From NCBI GenBank assembly GCA_947442255.1, contig CANEVO010000004.1:1-64000 (forward strand): a stretch of 64,000 nucleotides of DNA, read 5' to 3'. A model generated the notes under the pieces. The model was not told the origin of the DNA, did not search any database, and was given only the letters and a program-made list of their open reading frames with translations. Shown in pieces: positions 10,469-18,704 of the stretch. The stretch comes from Opitutia bacterium. GTDB taxonomy: Bacteria; Verrucomicrobiota; Verrucomicrobiae; Opitutales; Opitutaceae. The translations under genes and the position numbers were made by a program. Numbering within the stretch: the first letter of the stretch is position 1; each line of letters starts with the position of its first letter.

Positions 10469-11047
10469 ATGAGCTACGTTCCCACTCTCAAGAAACTCTA
10501 TATCGAGCAGGTCGCCCCTGAGCTCGTGAAGAGCCGCGGCTACAAGAACAAGCACGAGGTTCCGAAGATCGTTAAGATCAAGCTGAACAGCGGCATCGAT
10601 GCCGAGGCGGACAAGAATCAGATCGCCGATGTCGCTCGCGACATCGCCGCCATCGCCGGCCAGAAGCCGATCCTTGCGCGTACGAAACGGGCGATCGCGA
10701 ATTTCAAGCTCAAGCCGAATCAGTTTACCGGCTGCCACGTCACCTTGCGGGGTGCTGCGATGTGGGAATTCCTCTATCGCTTGCTGGCGGTGGCGCTGCC
10801 GACCATCCGGGATTTCCGTGGCGTGGGCTCCAAGCTCGATGGCCAGGGGAATTATAATCTGGGTATCACCGACTTCACGATCTTCCCGGAAATCACCGTG
10901 GAAAACGTCAAAAAGACCATGGGGCTCGACATCACGATCGTGACCACGGCGCAAACCGATGATGAAGGTCGCGAGCTCCTCAAGGCGCTCGGAATGCCCT
11001 TCCGCCGCATTGAATCGACCACGGCGCCCAAAGCCACTGCCGCCTAA
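10469..11047 (+). CDS. rplE: 50S ribosomal protein L5
   Basis: 192 residues. The L5 core includes [33 protein letters not shown], and [21 protein letters not shown] with the GNY turn, followed by [10 protein letters not shown] 14-residue tail [15 protein letters not shown] extends the end. L5 binds 5S rRNA in the central protuberance. Confidence 0.97.
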   Translation: MSYVPTLKKLYIEQVAPELVKSRGYKNKHEVPKIVKIKLNSGIDAEADKNQIADVARDIAAIAGQKPILARTKRAIANFKLKPNQFTGCHVTLRGAAMWEFLYRLLAVALPTIRDFRGVGSKLDGQGNYNLGITDFTIFPEITVENVKKTMGLDITIVTTAQTDDEGRELLKALGMPFRRIESTTAPKATAA

Positions 11048-11067
11048 TTTCTCCAAAAGAATCCGCC

Positions 11068-11373
11068 ATGCCGAAGACCTCCGCCATCGAGCGCAACGAA
11101 AAGCGCAAGAAGCTCTCCGCCAAATTCGCCGCCAAGCGCGCCGAATTGAAGGCGATGCTCATTAATCCTGCCGCGACCGACGCCGAATTCTATGCGGCGC
11201 AGAAGAAATTGCAGAAGCTGCCGCGCAATTCCTCTCCGACTCGCATCCGGAATCGTTGTTCGCTGAGTGGCCGTCCACGCGCCTTCATCGGCAAGTTCGG
11301 CGTCTCGCGTATTACGTTCCGCGAACTCGCCCTCAGCGGCAAGATTCCCGGCGTCACCAAGTCTTCCTGGTAA
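11068..11373 (+). CDS. rpsN: 30S ribosomal protein S14 (zinc-free long form)
   Basis: 101 residues, the long type that lacks the CxxC zinc pairs. The sequence [40 protein letters not shown] is the S14 signature. It begins with the [16 protein letters not shown] basic helix. S14 completes the 30S head. Spacing to rplE is 20 bases. Confidence 0.96.
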   Translation: MPKTSAIERNEKRKKLSAKFAAKRAELKAMLINPAATDAEFYAAQKKLQKLPRNSSPTRIRNRCSLSGRPRAFIGKFGVSRITFRELALSGKIPGVTKSSW

Positions 11374-11397
11374 AATCCTTCAGGCTCACGGGGGTTT

Positions 11398-11414
11398 ATG
11401 CGCCTTTGGCGCAT
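11398..11414 (+). promoter_or_regulatory. Hairpin in the rpsN-rpsH spacer
   Basis: ATGCGCC (11398-11404), loop TTT, GGCGCAT (11408-11414): a perfect seven-pair hairpin in a 77-base spacer. GGGT and ACCC stretches flank it and could lengthen the helix. No T-tract follows. Confidence 0.45.
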
Positions 11415-11450
11415 CGGATATGACCCGCGCGGCCGCAATAAACATCCACC

Positions 11451-11843
11451 ATGACCGATCCAATCAGTGATTTTCTCACGCGTCTCCGCAACGCGAGCAA
11501 AGCGCGTCTCGATGAGTGCGCGATGCCTCACTCTAACCTCAAGGAAAGCCTCGCCGCGATTTTGACGAACGAAGGTTACGTCACTGGCTTCAGTGCAGGC
11601 ACGAGCGAAAAGGGCCACCGCAGCCTTGTCGTTAAAATGAAATATGTCGACGGAGCTGCGGCCATCACCGGCTTGACTCGCGTCTCCTCTCCGGGCCGGC
11701 GCCTCTATTTCCGCTACACCGAAATCCCGCGTGTTCTCAATGGCCTTGGTATCGGCATCGTTTCGACCTCCAAGGGCCTGATGAAAGACTCCGACTGCCG
11801 CCGCAACAAAGCGGGCGGCGAATTGATCTGCAACGTCTGGTAA
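11451..11843 (+). CDS. rpsH: 30S ribosomal protein S8
   Basis: 130 residues, normal. It starts MTDPISDFLTRLRNASKAR and carries the C-terminal IVSTSKGLMKDSDCRRNKAGGELIC, the S8 motif that binds helix 21 of 16S rRNA. In E. coli S8 also represses the spc operon. No oddities were seen. Confidence 0.97.
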   Translation: MTDPISDFLTRLRNASKARLDECAMPHSNLKESLAAILTNEGYVTGFSAGTSEKGHRSLVVKMKYVDGAAAITGLTRVSSPGRRLYFRYTEIPRVLNGLGIGIVSTSKGLMKDSDCRRNKAGGELICNVW

Positions 11844-11857
11844 GAACGCCCACGCAC

Positions 11858-12397
11858 ATGAGCCGTATTGGCAAACAACCCATTTTCATCCCTGACAAGG
11901 TCAAGGTCTCCATCACTGGAGACACCGTCCTCGTCGAGGGTCCCAAGGGCAAAGTTCAGAAGACTTTTGCGCCTGTCGTCAGAGTCGACGTTGCTGACAA
12001 AAAAGTCACGGTTGTTCCCACCGAGGACGATAGCCGTTTTGCGAAGGCGATGTACGGCACCGTTCGTTCCGTCATTGCCGGAATGGTGAAGGGTGTCACG
12101 GACGGATATACCAAGGATCTTGAGATCCAAGGCGTTGGGTTCAAAGCCAACCTGAAGGGCAAGATGCTGGATCTCGCCCTGGGCTATTCGCATCCGATCG
12201 TCATGGAGATTCCCGAGGGGATTAAAATCACCGTCACCGACCAGACCAAGGTCAAGGTCGAGGGAGCAGACAAGCAACTTGTCGGCGCTGTTACCGCTGA
12301 GATCCGCGGTTACTATCCGCCTGAACCTTACAAGGGCAAGGGCGTGCGAATCGTCGGTGAGCGCGTTCGCCGCAAGGAAGGAAAGACTGTCGCCTAA
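11858..12397 (+). CDS. rplF: 50S ribosomal protein L6
   Basis: 179 residues. It starts MSRIGKQPIFIPDKVKVSI and has the two L6 repeats and the strong C-terminal signature RGYYPPEPYKGKGVRIVGERVRRKEGKTVA. L6 lies near the GTPase-associated centre. It follows rpsH by 14 bases. Confidence 0.97.
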   Translation: MSRIGKQPIFIPDKVKVSITGDTVLVEGPKGKVQKTFAPVVRVDVADKKVTVVPTEDDSRFAKAMYGTVRSVIAGMVKGVTDGYTKDLEIQGVGFKANLKGKMLDLALGYSHPIVMEIPEGIKITVTDQTKVKVEGADKQLVGAVTAEIRGYYPPEPYKGKGVRIVGERVRRKEGKTVA

Positions 12398-12420
12398 CCG
12401 CGGCCCAGCAAGAACCTATA

Positions 12421-12783
12421 ATGAGCACCTCTTCCAAATCCACTCTCCTGCAGAAACGCCGCTGGAGAATTCGCAAGAAAGTCACCGGCACCGCCCTGCG
12501 CCCGCGTCTCTGTGTCCGCTTTACGTCGAAGCATGTATATGCCCAAGCGGTCGACGACGACGCGGGTAGAACGTTGGTATTTCTCGGCAGTCTCGATGCC
12601 GAATTGCGCAAGCAAAAGCTCAAGGCCAACATCGCCAGCGCGAAGGTCTTGGGTGTCACCTTTGCCGCCAAAGCCAAGGCGGCTGGCATCGCCGCGGTCG
12701 TATTCGATCGTTCCGGCGCTCCTTACCACGGGAAAGTAAAAACCTTCGCCGACGCCGCGCGCGAAGGTGGCCTCCAATTCTAA
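12421..12783 (+). CDS. rplR: 50S ribosomal protein L18
   Basis: 120 residues. The L18 pattern is [34 protein letters not shown] and the C-terminal [28 protein letters not shown] (usually FDRGGYxYHGRVxALADAAREAGLxF). It binds 5S rRNA beside L5. It ends seven bases before the rpsE start. Confidence 0.96.
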   Translation: MSTSSKSTLLQKRRWRIRKKVTGTALRPRLCVRFTSKHVYAQAVDDDAGRTLVFLGSLDAELRKQKLKANIASAKVLGVTFAAKAKAAGIAAVVFDRSGAPYHGKVKTFADAAREGGLQF

Positions 12784-12790
12784 TTTCTGC

Positions 12791-13459
12791 ATGAGCACCG
12801 AACCCACTTCCGAGTCCGTCACCTCCGCCGCTCCCGCCGCGGCTTCTCCCGCACCCGCTGCTGCTCCTGCCGCTGCTCCCGCCCGCGAAGAACGGGCGCC
12901 CCGTCAGTTTAATCGTGGCCAAGGTGGCGGCGGTTTCCGTGGCCCCCGCCGGGATGGCGGCCAACGCCGCGATAATCGCGACAAGTCAGAGGGCGATGGT
13001 CCGACCATGATTGAGAAGGTCGTCTTTATCAACCGCTGTGCCAAGGTTGTGAAGGGTGGCCGCCGCTTTTCCTTCGCCGCCCTTGCTGTCGTCGGCGACG
13101 GCAAGGGAAAGGTCGGAATCGGTTACGGAAAAGCCAATGAAGTGCCCGATGCGATCAAGAAAGGTACCGCCAACGCCCATAAGCATCTCGTTAGCGTGAA
13201 GCTCAAGGGTGACACGATTCCTCATGACGTTCTGGGTCAATATGATGGCGGCCGCGTGATGCTAAAGCCCGCATCGCCGGGAACCGGCCTGATCGCCGGC
13301 GGCGGTGTGCGCGCCGTCTTGGAGGCGGCCGGGGTGAAAAACATCCTCACCAAGTCGATGGGGTCCTCGAATCACATTGCCGTAGTGCACGCGACCTTGA
13401 ACGGGCTGCTGCAACTTCGGCTGGCCGAGACCATCGCGGCGGTTCGCAAGAAGAGCTGA
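12791..13459 (+). CDS. rpsE: 30S ribosomal protein S5 with long N-terminal extension
   Basis: 222 residues from the ATG at 12791, versus about 166 in E. coli. Residues 1 to about 75 are low complexity: an Ala/Pro stretch ([20 protein letters not shown]) then an Arg/Gly/Gln block ([20 protein letters not shown]) resembling RGG motifs. The S5 fold starts near [23 protein letters not shown] and continues with [17 protein letters not shown] and [17 protein letters not shown]5 shapes the mRNA entry site. No rpmD follows it. Confidence 0.96.
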   Translation: MSTEPTSESVTSAAPAAASPAPAAAPAAAPAREERAPRQFNRGQGGGGFRGPRRDGGQRRDNRDKSEGDGPTMIEKVVFINRCAKVVKGGRRFSFAALAVVGDGKGKVGIGYGKANEVPDAIKKGTANAHKHLVSVKLKGDTIPHDVLGQYDGGRVMLKPASPGTGLIAGGGVRAVLEAAGVKNILTKSMGSSNHIAVVHATLNGLLQLRLAETIAAVRKKS

Positions 13460-13481
13460 GTTTTGAATTATAATCCGAGTT

Positions 13482-13505
13482 CCACTTGGCAACGAAGCCA
13501 AGTGG
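13482..13505 (+). promoter_or_regulatory. Perfect hairpin in the rpsE-rplO spacer (rpmD site)
   Basis: CCACTTGGC (13482-13490), loop AACGAA, GCCAAGTGG (13497-13505): nine perfect pairs in the 67-base spacer where rpmD (L30) lies in most bacteria. It is not followed by a T-tract, so transcription probably continues into rplO. Confidence 0.55.
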
Positions 13506-13526
13506 GGCGTCACCTCAGGAACCATT

Positions 13527-13973
13527 ATGAGACTCCACGAACTTAAGAATGTCCCCGGTGCTGTGCATCGGAAAAAGCGTGTTGGTTGCGGCGAAGGCGG
13601 CGGCCACGGTAAAACCTCGGGCCGGGGTGGCAAGGGCCAGTCCGCTCGCTCAGGTAGCAGCATCCGTCCCGGTTTCGAGGGCGGCCAGATGCCGCTTTAC
13701 CGCAAGCTTCCGCACCGCGGTTTCAACAATTACGAGCATCGCACCGAAATCGCCGTCTTGAACGTCGGCGATCTCGCATCGCTCGATCAGGCGGTCACCG
13801 AAGTCAGCGCTGATTCGCTGGCGGCGGCGGGCCTGATCCGTGGAGGCGAGAAGACCGTCAAGATTCTCGGCGACGGTGAAATTACCCGTGCTTTGAAGGT
13901 CACGGCCGCAAAATTCTCGGAATCGGCGAAAGCCAAGATCGAGAAAGCCGGTGGCCAAGCCATTGTCGCTTGA
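13527..13973 (+). CDS. rplO: 50S ribosomal protein L15
   Basis: 148 residues. It starts MRLHELKNVPGAVHRKKRVGCGEGGGHGKTSGRGGKGQ, the Gly-rich L15 head, then RPGFEGGQMPLYRKLPHRGF. The C-terminal domain carries GLIRGGEKTVKILGDGEITRALKVTAAKFSESAKAKIEKAGG. L15 is a late assembly protein of the 50S subunit. It sits directly after rpsE because L30 is absent. Confidence 0.97.
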   Translation: MRLHELKNVPGAVHRKKRVGCGEGGGHGKTSGRGGKGQSARSGSSIRPGFEGGQMPLYRKLPHRGFNNYEHRTEIAVLNVGDLASLDQAVTEVSADSLAAAGLIRGGEKTVKILGDGEITRALKVTAAKFSESAKAKIEKAGGQAIVA

Positions 13974-13981
13974 TCTTTGTT

Positions 13982-14070
13982 TGTCATGGCAACGAGCGCT
14001 GCGACGGGCTGACCCAGACGATCCATCTGGATTTTCTCTCCCCCCCCGCCGATCAGCGCTCGTGATGACA
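13982..14070 (+). promoter_or_regulatory. Long inverted repeat in the rplO-secY spacer
   Basis: ACGAGCGCTG (13992-14001) is exactly complementary to CAGCGCTCGT (14054-14063), and outer TGTCAT (13982-13987) pairs with ATGACA (14065-14070). The 52-base loop includes a run of nine C bases (about 14039-14047). No T-run follows. It could modulate the expression ratio of secY to ribosomal proteins. Confidence 0.45.
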
Positions 14071-14113
14071 GAATAACCCCCTGGCCCTCGACGCTCCGTC
14101 TTCGTTTCTTTTC

Positions 14114-15619
14114 ATGTTTTCTGCCTTCACGAACTCTTTGAAGATTCCCGAGCTCCGCTCGCGGATTTTCTACACGCTGTCACTGTTGTTCGTTTCGCGT
14201 GTGGCCTCGCATATTCCGCTCCCGGGCATCGATCCGCAACCGCTGCAGAACTTCTTCGCCGAGCAATCGGGTGGAGGTGCGGGTGCGTTGATGGGCCTCT
14301 ATAACATGTTCACCGGCGGCGCACTCATCAAGGGTGCGATTGCGGCCCTCGGCATCATGCCGTATATCAGTGCCTCCATCATTTTCCAGTTGATGACGGC
14401 GGTGATGCCATCGCTCAGCCGTTTGCAGCAGGAGGGCGACGTAGGGCGGCAAAAACTCACGCAATATACGCGGTATGCGACGGTGATCATTTGTGTGATC
14501 CAGGGCGCTCTTCTGCTCGGGGCGCTGCAAAATCCGGACCGGCTGTTTCAAGGTTACGATGTCGGGACCTACGGTCAGATCGTAATCATCAGTAAATGGA
14601 GTTTCATGATCACTTCGGTGATCTTTATGACGGCCGGCACCATGTTACTCATGTGGCTGGGCGAACAGATTACTCAGCGTGGCATCGGCAACGGCGTTTC
14701 CCTGCTTATCACCGTAGGCATCTTGGCTGATATCCCAGGCGCAGCCAACCAGACCTATCACCTTTTTTTCCGTCCCGTGGGCACAGGCCCGAGCTTGGGT
14801 CTGCCGCAGGCCGCGATCATGCTGGCTCTGTTTGTCTTGGTGACGATGGGCATCATCGCCGTCGTGCAGGGTCAGCGCAAGATTCCGGTGCAATACGCGA
14901 AGCGGGTGGTTGGAAACAAGGTCATGGGCGGCCAAAGTTCATTTCTCCCGCTCAAGGTAAATTACTCCGGGGTCATGCCCGTTATTTTTGCCAGTGCCAT
15001 CCTGCTTTTTCCGCAGCAGATCTTCTCGCTCGTCGGCGCCAAGTTCAATTTGAAGTTTCTGACTGAGCTTTCCAACACCCTGATTCACGGAAATTTTTGG
15101 TACTATTCCCTGAACGCTACCTTGATTCTCTTTTTCAGCTATTTCTGGGTTTCGGTGATGTTTAAACCAATCCAGATTGCCGACGATTTGAAGAAATACG
15201 GCGGCTATATTCCGGGAGTCCGCCCGGGCGAGCCCACGGCTCAATTTCTCGATTTCATTATGACGCGCCTGACATTGGCCGGGGCGATATTCCTCACGGT
15301 GCTCGCGATTGTTCCCGATTTGCTCTTTTTCCAGCTCAGTGTCCCGCAGCGCATCGCCTATTTTTTCGGTGGAACAGGCATGTTGATCACGGTGGGTGTT
15401 ATTCTTGATACCATGCGCCAGATCGAAACCTTTTTGCTCCAGAGACACTACGATGGTTTCCTCAAGAAGGGGCGGATTCGGGCCCGGAGTGCCAATCCGC
15501 AACAGGCGCTTTCCGGTGAGGCTCTCAGCCACGAGGCCGTCATGAAGCTCGCCCTCCCGATGCTTGGTTTGTTGCTCTTGGGCGCGAGCATCTGGACCTA
15601 CAAGTTCTTCGCAAAATAA
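14114..15619 (+). CDS. secY: Protein translocase subunit SecY
   Basis: 501 residues with ten predicted membrane segments. It begins with SLKIPELRSRIFYTLSLLFVSRVASHIPLPGID, has the plug region GGALIKGAIAALGIMPYISASIIFQLM, the RQKLTQYTRY loop, and the QGQRKIPVQYAKRVVG loop before TM7. The C-terminal cytoplasmic loop holds IQIADDLKKYGGYIPGVRPG, whose Arg contacts SecA and ribosome. The protein is somewhat longer than the E. coli protein (443), mainly in loops. It is the channel of the Sec machinery and lies in the conserved rplO-secY order. Confidence 0.97.
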   Translation: MFSAFTNSLKIPELRSRIFYTLSLLFVSRVASHIPLPGIDPQPLQNFFAEQSGGGAGALMGLYNMFTGGALIKGAIAALGIMPYISASIIFQLMTAVMPSLSRLQQEGDVGRQKLTQYTRYATVIICVIQGALLLGALQNPDRLFQGYDVGTYGQIVIISKWSFMITSVIFMTAGTMLLMWLGEQITQRGIGNGVSLLITVGILADIPGAANQTYHLFFRPVGTGPSLGLPQAAIMLALFVLVTMGIIAVVQGQRKIPVQYAKRVVGNKVMGGQSSFLPLKVNYSGVMPVIFASAILLFPQQIFSLVGAKFNLKFLTELSNTLIHGNFWYYSLNATLILFFSYFWVSVMFKPIQIADDLKKYGGYIPGVRPGEPTAQFLDFIMTRLTLAGAIFLTVLAIVPDLLFFQLSVPQRIAYFFGGTGMLITVGVILDTMRQIETFLLQRHYDGFLKKGRIRARSANPQQALSGEALSHEAVMKLALPMLGLLLLGASIWTYKFFAK

Positions 15620-15638
15620 GTTCTTTACTCGGGTCGTG

Positions 15639-16070
15639 ATGGCACGCATTTTCGACCGCTTTGCAATCTGCGGCCCTGCCGCGAAAGCAAAATTCATTCT
15701 CCTTGGTTTGCCGGATTTTCGCTCTGAAAACCTGATGAACCAAGTTCGTTCTTTGAATTTAGAGCACGTCTCTCCGTCCCGTCTGAAAGGGCCGGAGATT
15801 TCGCGCCGCCCGGTTTCGACCGCGGCGGAGGAAGCGACTCGTCTGGCGCTAATGCGCCGCTGGTTCTTCGCGCGCAAACCTGATGCGGGCTTTGTCCTCA
15901 CGGACTTCCCGGCTACGCTGCTCCAAGCAATCGTGTTCGATGAATGGCTCGAAGCCCGTGGCGAAGCGCTCAGCGCTGTCGTTATCGTGGGCGCTGGCTC
16001 CTACGAGACCGTTCTCGAACACTACCGCACACTCGGCCTCGTTTTTGAGGCCGATCAACTCGCAGCATGA
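15639..16070 (+). CDS. Degenerate adenylate-kinase-like protein in the adk position
   Basis: 143 residues from the ATG at 15639 (a GTG just upstream is in frame). Two segments align by eye with adenylate kinase: residues 18-48 KFILLGLPDFRSENL...LNLEHVSPSRL match the RIILLGPPGAGKGT...HISTGDML region, and residues 84-108 GFVLTDFPATLLQAIVFDEWLEARG match GFILDGFPRTLxQAExLDxxLxxxG. The P-loop Gly-Lys-Gly/Thr residues are replaced (PDFRSE), the Arg of FPRT is Ala, and the LID domain with its arginines is missing. It lies between secY and map, where adk sits in many bacteria, and overlaps map by ATGA. Kinase activity is very unlikely; role unknown. Confidence 0.8.
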   Translation: MARIFDRFAICGPAAKAKFILLGLPDFRSENLMNQVRSLNLEHVSPSRLKGPEISRRPVSTAAEEATRLALMRRWFFARKPDAGFVLTDFPATLLQAIVFDEWLEARGEALSAVVIVGAGSYETVLEHYRTLGLVFEADQLAA

Positions 16071-16852
16071 AGATCCCTGTCAAAAGCAAGGAGGGTATCG
16101 TTAAGATGCGCGAGGCGTGTGCCATTGCCGCCACCGTGCTTGAGCAACTCAAGCCGCTGGTCCGGCCTGGTATCACGACGCAAGACTTGGAAGAGGCTGG
16201 CCGCGATTTTATCGTCCGCCTTGGAGCTCGCAGCGCCTGTTATGGCTACCAGCATGGTTCCCGCCGCTATCCGGCGCACACCTGCATCTCGGTTAACGAC
16301 GAGGTTGTCCACGGCATCCCGTCCTTTCGCCGCATCCTTCGTGAAGGGGACGTTGTTTCCCTCGATATCGTCGTTTGGCACGACGGCTTCATTGGCGACA
16401 ACGCCTTCACTGTTCCGGTCGGTCCTGTTCCACCTACGATTGAAAAACTGCTTCGCGTTACGCGCGAGGCACTCGACCTCGGAATCCGGCAGGCGCAGGT
16501 TGGGAATCGCATCGGCGATGTTTCAAACGCCGTCCAAGAGTACGTCGAAGCCAACGGATTTAGCGTGGTTCGCGACATGGTGGGCCACGGGGTCGGAACT
16601 TCGATGCACGAGCCGCCAGAAATCCCAAATTTCGGTCGTCGAGGCAGCGGCGAAAAAATCAAACCGGGCATGACTCTCGCGATTGAACCGATGGTTAACC
16701 TCGGGGGCTTTAAGACGAAAACACTCTCCGACGGTTGGACGATTGTCACAGCCGACGGATCACCTTCCGCTCATTTCGAACATACCGTCCTCACCACTGA
16801 ACGCGGTCCGGAAATCCTCACGCTCCCGCGTCCTGCTCAAATTCAAGTCTAG
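16067..16852 (+). CDS. map: Methionine aminopeptidase, type I
   Basis: 261 residues. It removes N-terminal Met from nascent proteins and needs two metal ions. Ligands visible in order: Asp in SLDIVVWHDGF, Asp in GDNAFTV, His in MVGHGVGTSMHE, Glu in AIEPM, Glu in HFEHTV; the substrate-binding His is in YPAHTCISVNDEVVHGIP. No N-terminal zinc-finger extension is present. Its start overlaps the stop of the adk-like gene by four bases. infA and rpmJ, often next, are absent from the 76-base gap to rpsM. Confidence 0.97.
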   Translation: MKIPVKSKEGIVKMREACAIAATVLEQLKPLVRPGITTQDLEEAGRDFIVRLGARSACYGYQHGSRRYPAHTCISVNDEVVHGIPSFRRILREGDVVSLDIVVWHDGFIGDNAFTVPVGPVPPTIEKLLRVTREALDLGIRQAQVGNRIGDVSNAVQEYVEANGFSVVRDMVGHGVGTSMHEPPEIPNFGRRGSGEKIKPGMTLAIEPMVNLGGFKTKTLSDGWTIVTADGSPSAHFEHTVLTTERGPEILTLPRPAQIQV

Positions 16853-16928
16853 CATTTTATTTTCAACCCTCTGGCTCAATAATCTCCGTCTCCGACGGTC
16901 GTATCTCTAACTAAACACCAAATCATCC

Positions 16929-17309
16929 ATGCCTCGTCTCCTCGGCGTCGACATCCCCGCGAAGAAGAAAGTCGCGTACTCCCTCCGTTATATCAACGGC
17001 ATCGGTCCCACCCGTGCCGACCTGCTCGTCAAAGAAGCGGGCCTCAATCCCGATATGCGGGCACAGGATCTGACCGAGGAGCAGTTGAACAAGATTCTCC
17101 ACATCATCACCGAGCACAAGTGGGTGCTCGAGGGTGACCTTCGTCGTGAGATCGCTGCCAACCTGAAGCGTCTCCAGGCGATCAACTGTTACCGGGGTAT
17201 CCGGCATCGTCGCAGCCTTCCCGTCCGCGGCCAGCGCACCAGCACCAATGCCCGTACCCGCAAGGGCCCGCGCAAGACCGTCGGCGTCACCAAGACAAAA
17301 GAAGTCTAA
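16929..17309 (+). CDS. rpsM: 30S ribosomal protein S13
   Basis: 126 residues, normal. It starts [26 protein letters not shown] with the helix-hairpin-helix element and ends [20 protein letters not shown], the basic tail that reaches P-site tRNA. First gene of the alpha-operon part. Confidence 0.97.
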   Translation: MPRLLGVDIPAKKKVAYSLRYINGIGPTRADLLVKEAGLNPDMRAQDLTEEQLNKILHIITEHKWVLEGDLRREIAANLKRLQAINCYRGIRHRRSLPVRGQRTSTNARTRKGPRKTVGVTKTKEV

Positions 17310-17320
17310 TCTCACCTCAC

Positions 17321-17986
17321 ATGGCCGAAGAAAAGTCCGCTCCCAATAAAGAAAAGCGCATCAAAGCTGCTCCGAACGTCGCAGAAGGCGCTCCCGCGCC
17401 CGCTGCAGCTGAGGCTCCCGTCGACAAGAAAGCCCGTGGCCCCAAGGCTGCCGGTGAAAAGGGCGGTAGACCAGCCGCTGAGGCAGCCCCAGGCGCCGCC
17501 GCCGCTGCTCCGGCCGCTGCACCTGCTCCCGATAAGCCCATCGAGCTGGTTGGTGGCGTTGCGAAACAGCCGACCGCCGAGGATCTGCTCAAGGAGGAGC
17601 TTGGCACGATCAAGGTCCGCAAGGCCAAGGGCTCTAAAAACGTGATATCGGGGGTCGCGAACGTTCTCGCTTCCTTTAACAACACGATCGTTTCAATCAC
17701 CGACCAGAAGGGGCAGGTCATCGCCTGGTCCACTGCCGGCAAGTGTAACTTCCGGGGCTCGCGCAAGTCCACGGCCTACGCCGCCCAAGTCGTCGCCCAG
17801 GATGCCGCCCGCAATGCGATGTCGCACGGCCTCAAGGATGTTCAAATTCGCGTTTCCGGTCCCGGTCTCGGCCGTGACTCAGCGATTCGGGCGCTGCAGG
17901 CGATTGGCCTCGAGATCACCTCGATCATCGATGTCACGCCCATCCCGCACAACGGCTGTCGTCCTCGTAAGCGCCGCCGCGTCTAA
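17321..17986 (+). CDS. rpsK: 30S ribosomal protein S11 with ~90-residue N-terminal extension
   Basis: 221 residues versus about 129 usually. Residues 1 to about 90 are Ala/Pro/Lys/Glu rich ([40 protein letters not shown]) and look disordered. The canonical S11 begins near [31 protein letters not shown] and ends [12 protein letters not shown]. The canonical platform contacts with 16S rRNA are preserved. The extension is in frame with no better internal start, so the long form is probably real. Confidence 0.94.
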   Translation: MAEEKSAPNKEKRIKAAPNVAEGAPAPAAAEAPVDKKARGPKAAGEKGGRPAAEAAPGAAAAAPAAAPAPDKPIELVGGVAKQPTAEDLLKEELGTIKVRKAKGSKNVISGVANVLASFNNTIVSITDQKGQVIAWSTAGKCNFRGSRKSTAYAAQVVAQDAARNAMSHGLKDVQIRVSGPGLGRDSAIRALQAIGLEITSIIDVTPIPHNGCRPRKRRRV

Positions 17987-18038
17987 CGCGCTTCGTGCGG
18001 ACTCAATTCTCTAATCCTAAATCTTAAATTTTCACGTC

Positions 18039-18650
18039 ATGGCTCGTTATACCGGCCCCACTACCCGCATCAGCCGCCGCTTTGGACAACATTTTCTTGG
18101 CTCCGGCAAGGCGTTCGAACGCCGGCCGTTTCCGCCCGGCGTCCACGGCGCCAAGATGCGCCGCAAGGTTTCCGAATACGCTGTTGGTCTCAATGAAAAG
18201 CAGAAGCTGCGTTACATCTACGGCCTACTTGAGCGCCAATTTCGCCGCATGTTCGAAATCGCGAAGAAGGAACGGGGTGTCACCGGCGAGCGTTTTCTCC
18301 AGTTGCTCGAGACGCGCCTCGATAGCACGATCTATCTCCTCGGCTTTGCCAAAAGCCGCGCCGCTGCTCGCCAATTTGTGAATCACGGTCATATCCGCGT
18401 AAACGGCCACAAGGTGGACATCGCCAGCTACAATGTGCGGCCCGGCGAAGAGATTGAAGTGAAGAATACTCCGGCTTCCCGCCAGCTTGCCACCCGTTGC
18501 CTTGAGGAGAATCGCATCCGCAACGTTCCGGGTTGGCTGACGATGAATCCCGAGACCTTCAAGGCCACCGTCGTGCGTCTCCCTACGCGCGAAGAGATGA
18601 CCCAAGACGTCAACGAGCAGCTCATCGTCGAGTTCTACTCGCGTTTCTAA
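18039..18650 (+). CDS. rpsD: 30S ribosomal protein S4 (zinc-free form)
   Basis: 203 residues. It starts MARYTGPTTRISRRFGQHF, lacks the N-terminal Cys cluster of zinc-type S4, and has EKQKLRYIYGLLERQFRRMF, the S4 RNA-binding domain SRAAARQFVNHGHIRVNGHKVDI, and the C-terminal EQLIVEFYSRF. S4 starts 30S assembly. It follows the usual rpsK-rpsD-rpoA order. Confidence 0.97.
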   Translation: MARYTGPTTRISRRFGQHFLGSGKAFERRPFPPGVHGAKMRRKVSEYAVGLNEKQKLRYIYGLLERQFRRMFEIAKKERGVTGERFLQLLETRLDSTIYLLGFAKSRAAARQFVNHGHIRVNGHKVDIASYNVRPGEEIEVKNTPASRQLATRCLEENRIRNVPGWLTMNPETFKATVVRLPTREEMTQDVNEQLIVEFYSRF

Positions 18651-18704
18651 CCGCCGAGTCTGGTCCAACTTTTTTCTCAAATCTCAACGTCAGCACTCAC
18701 CGCC

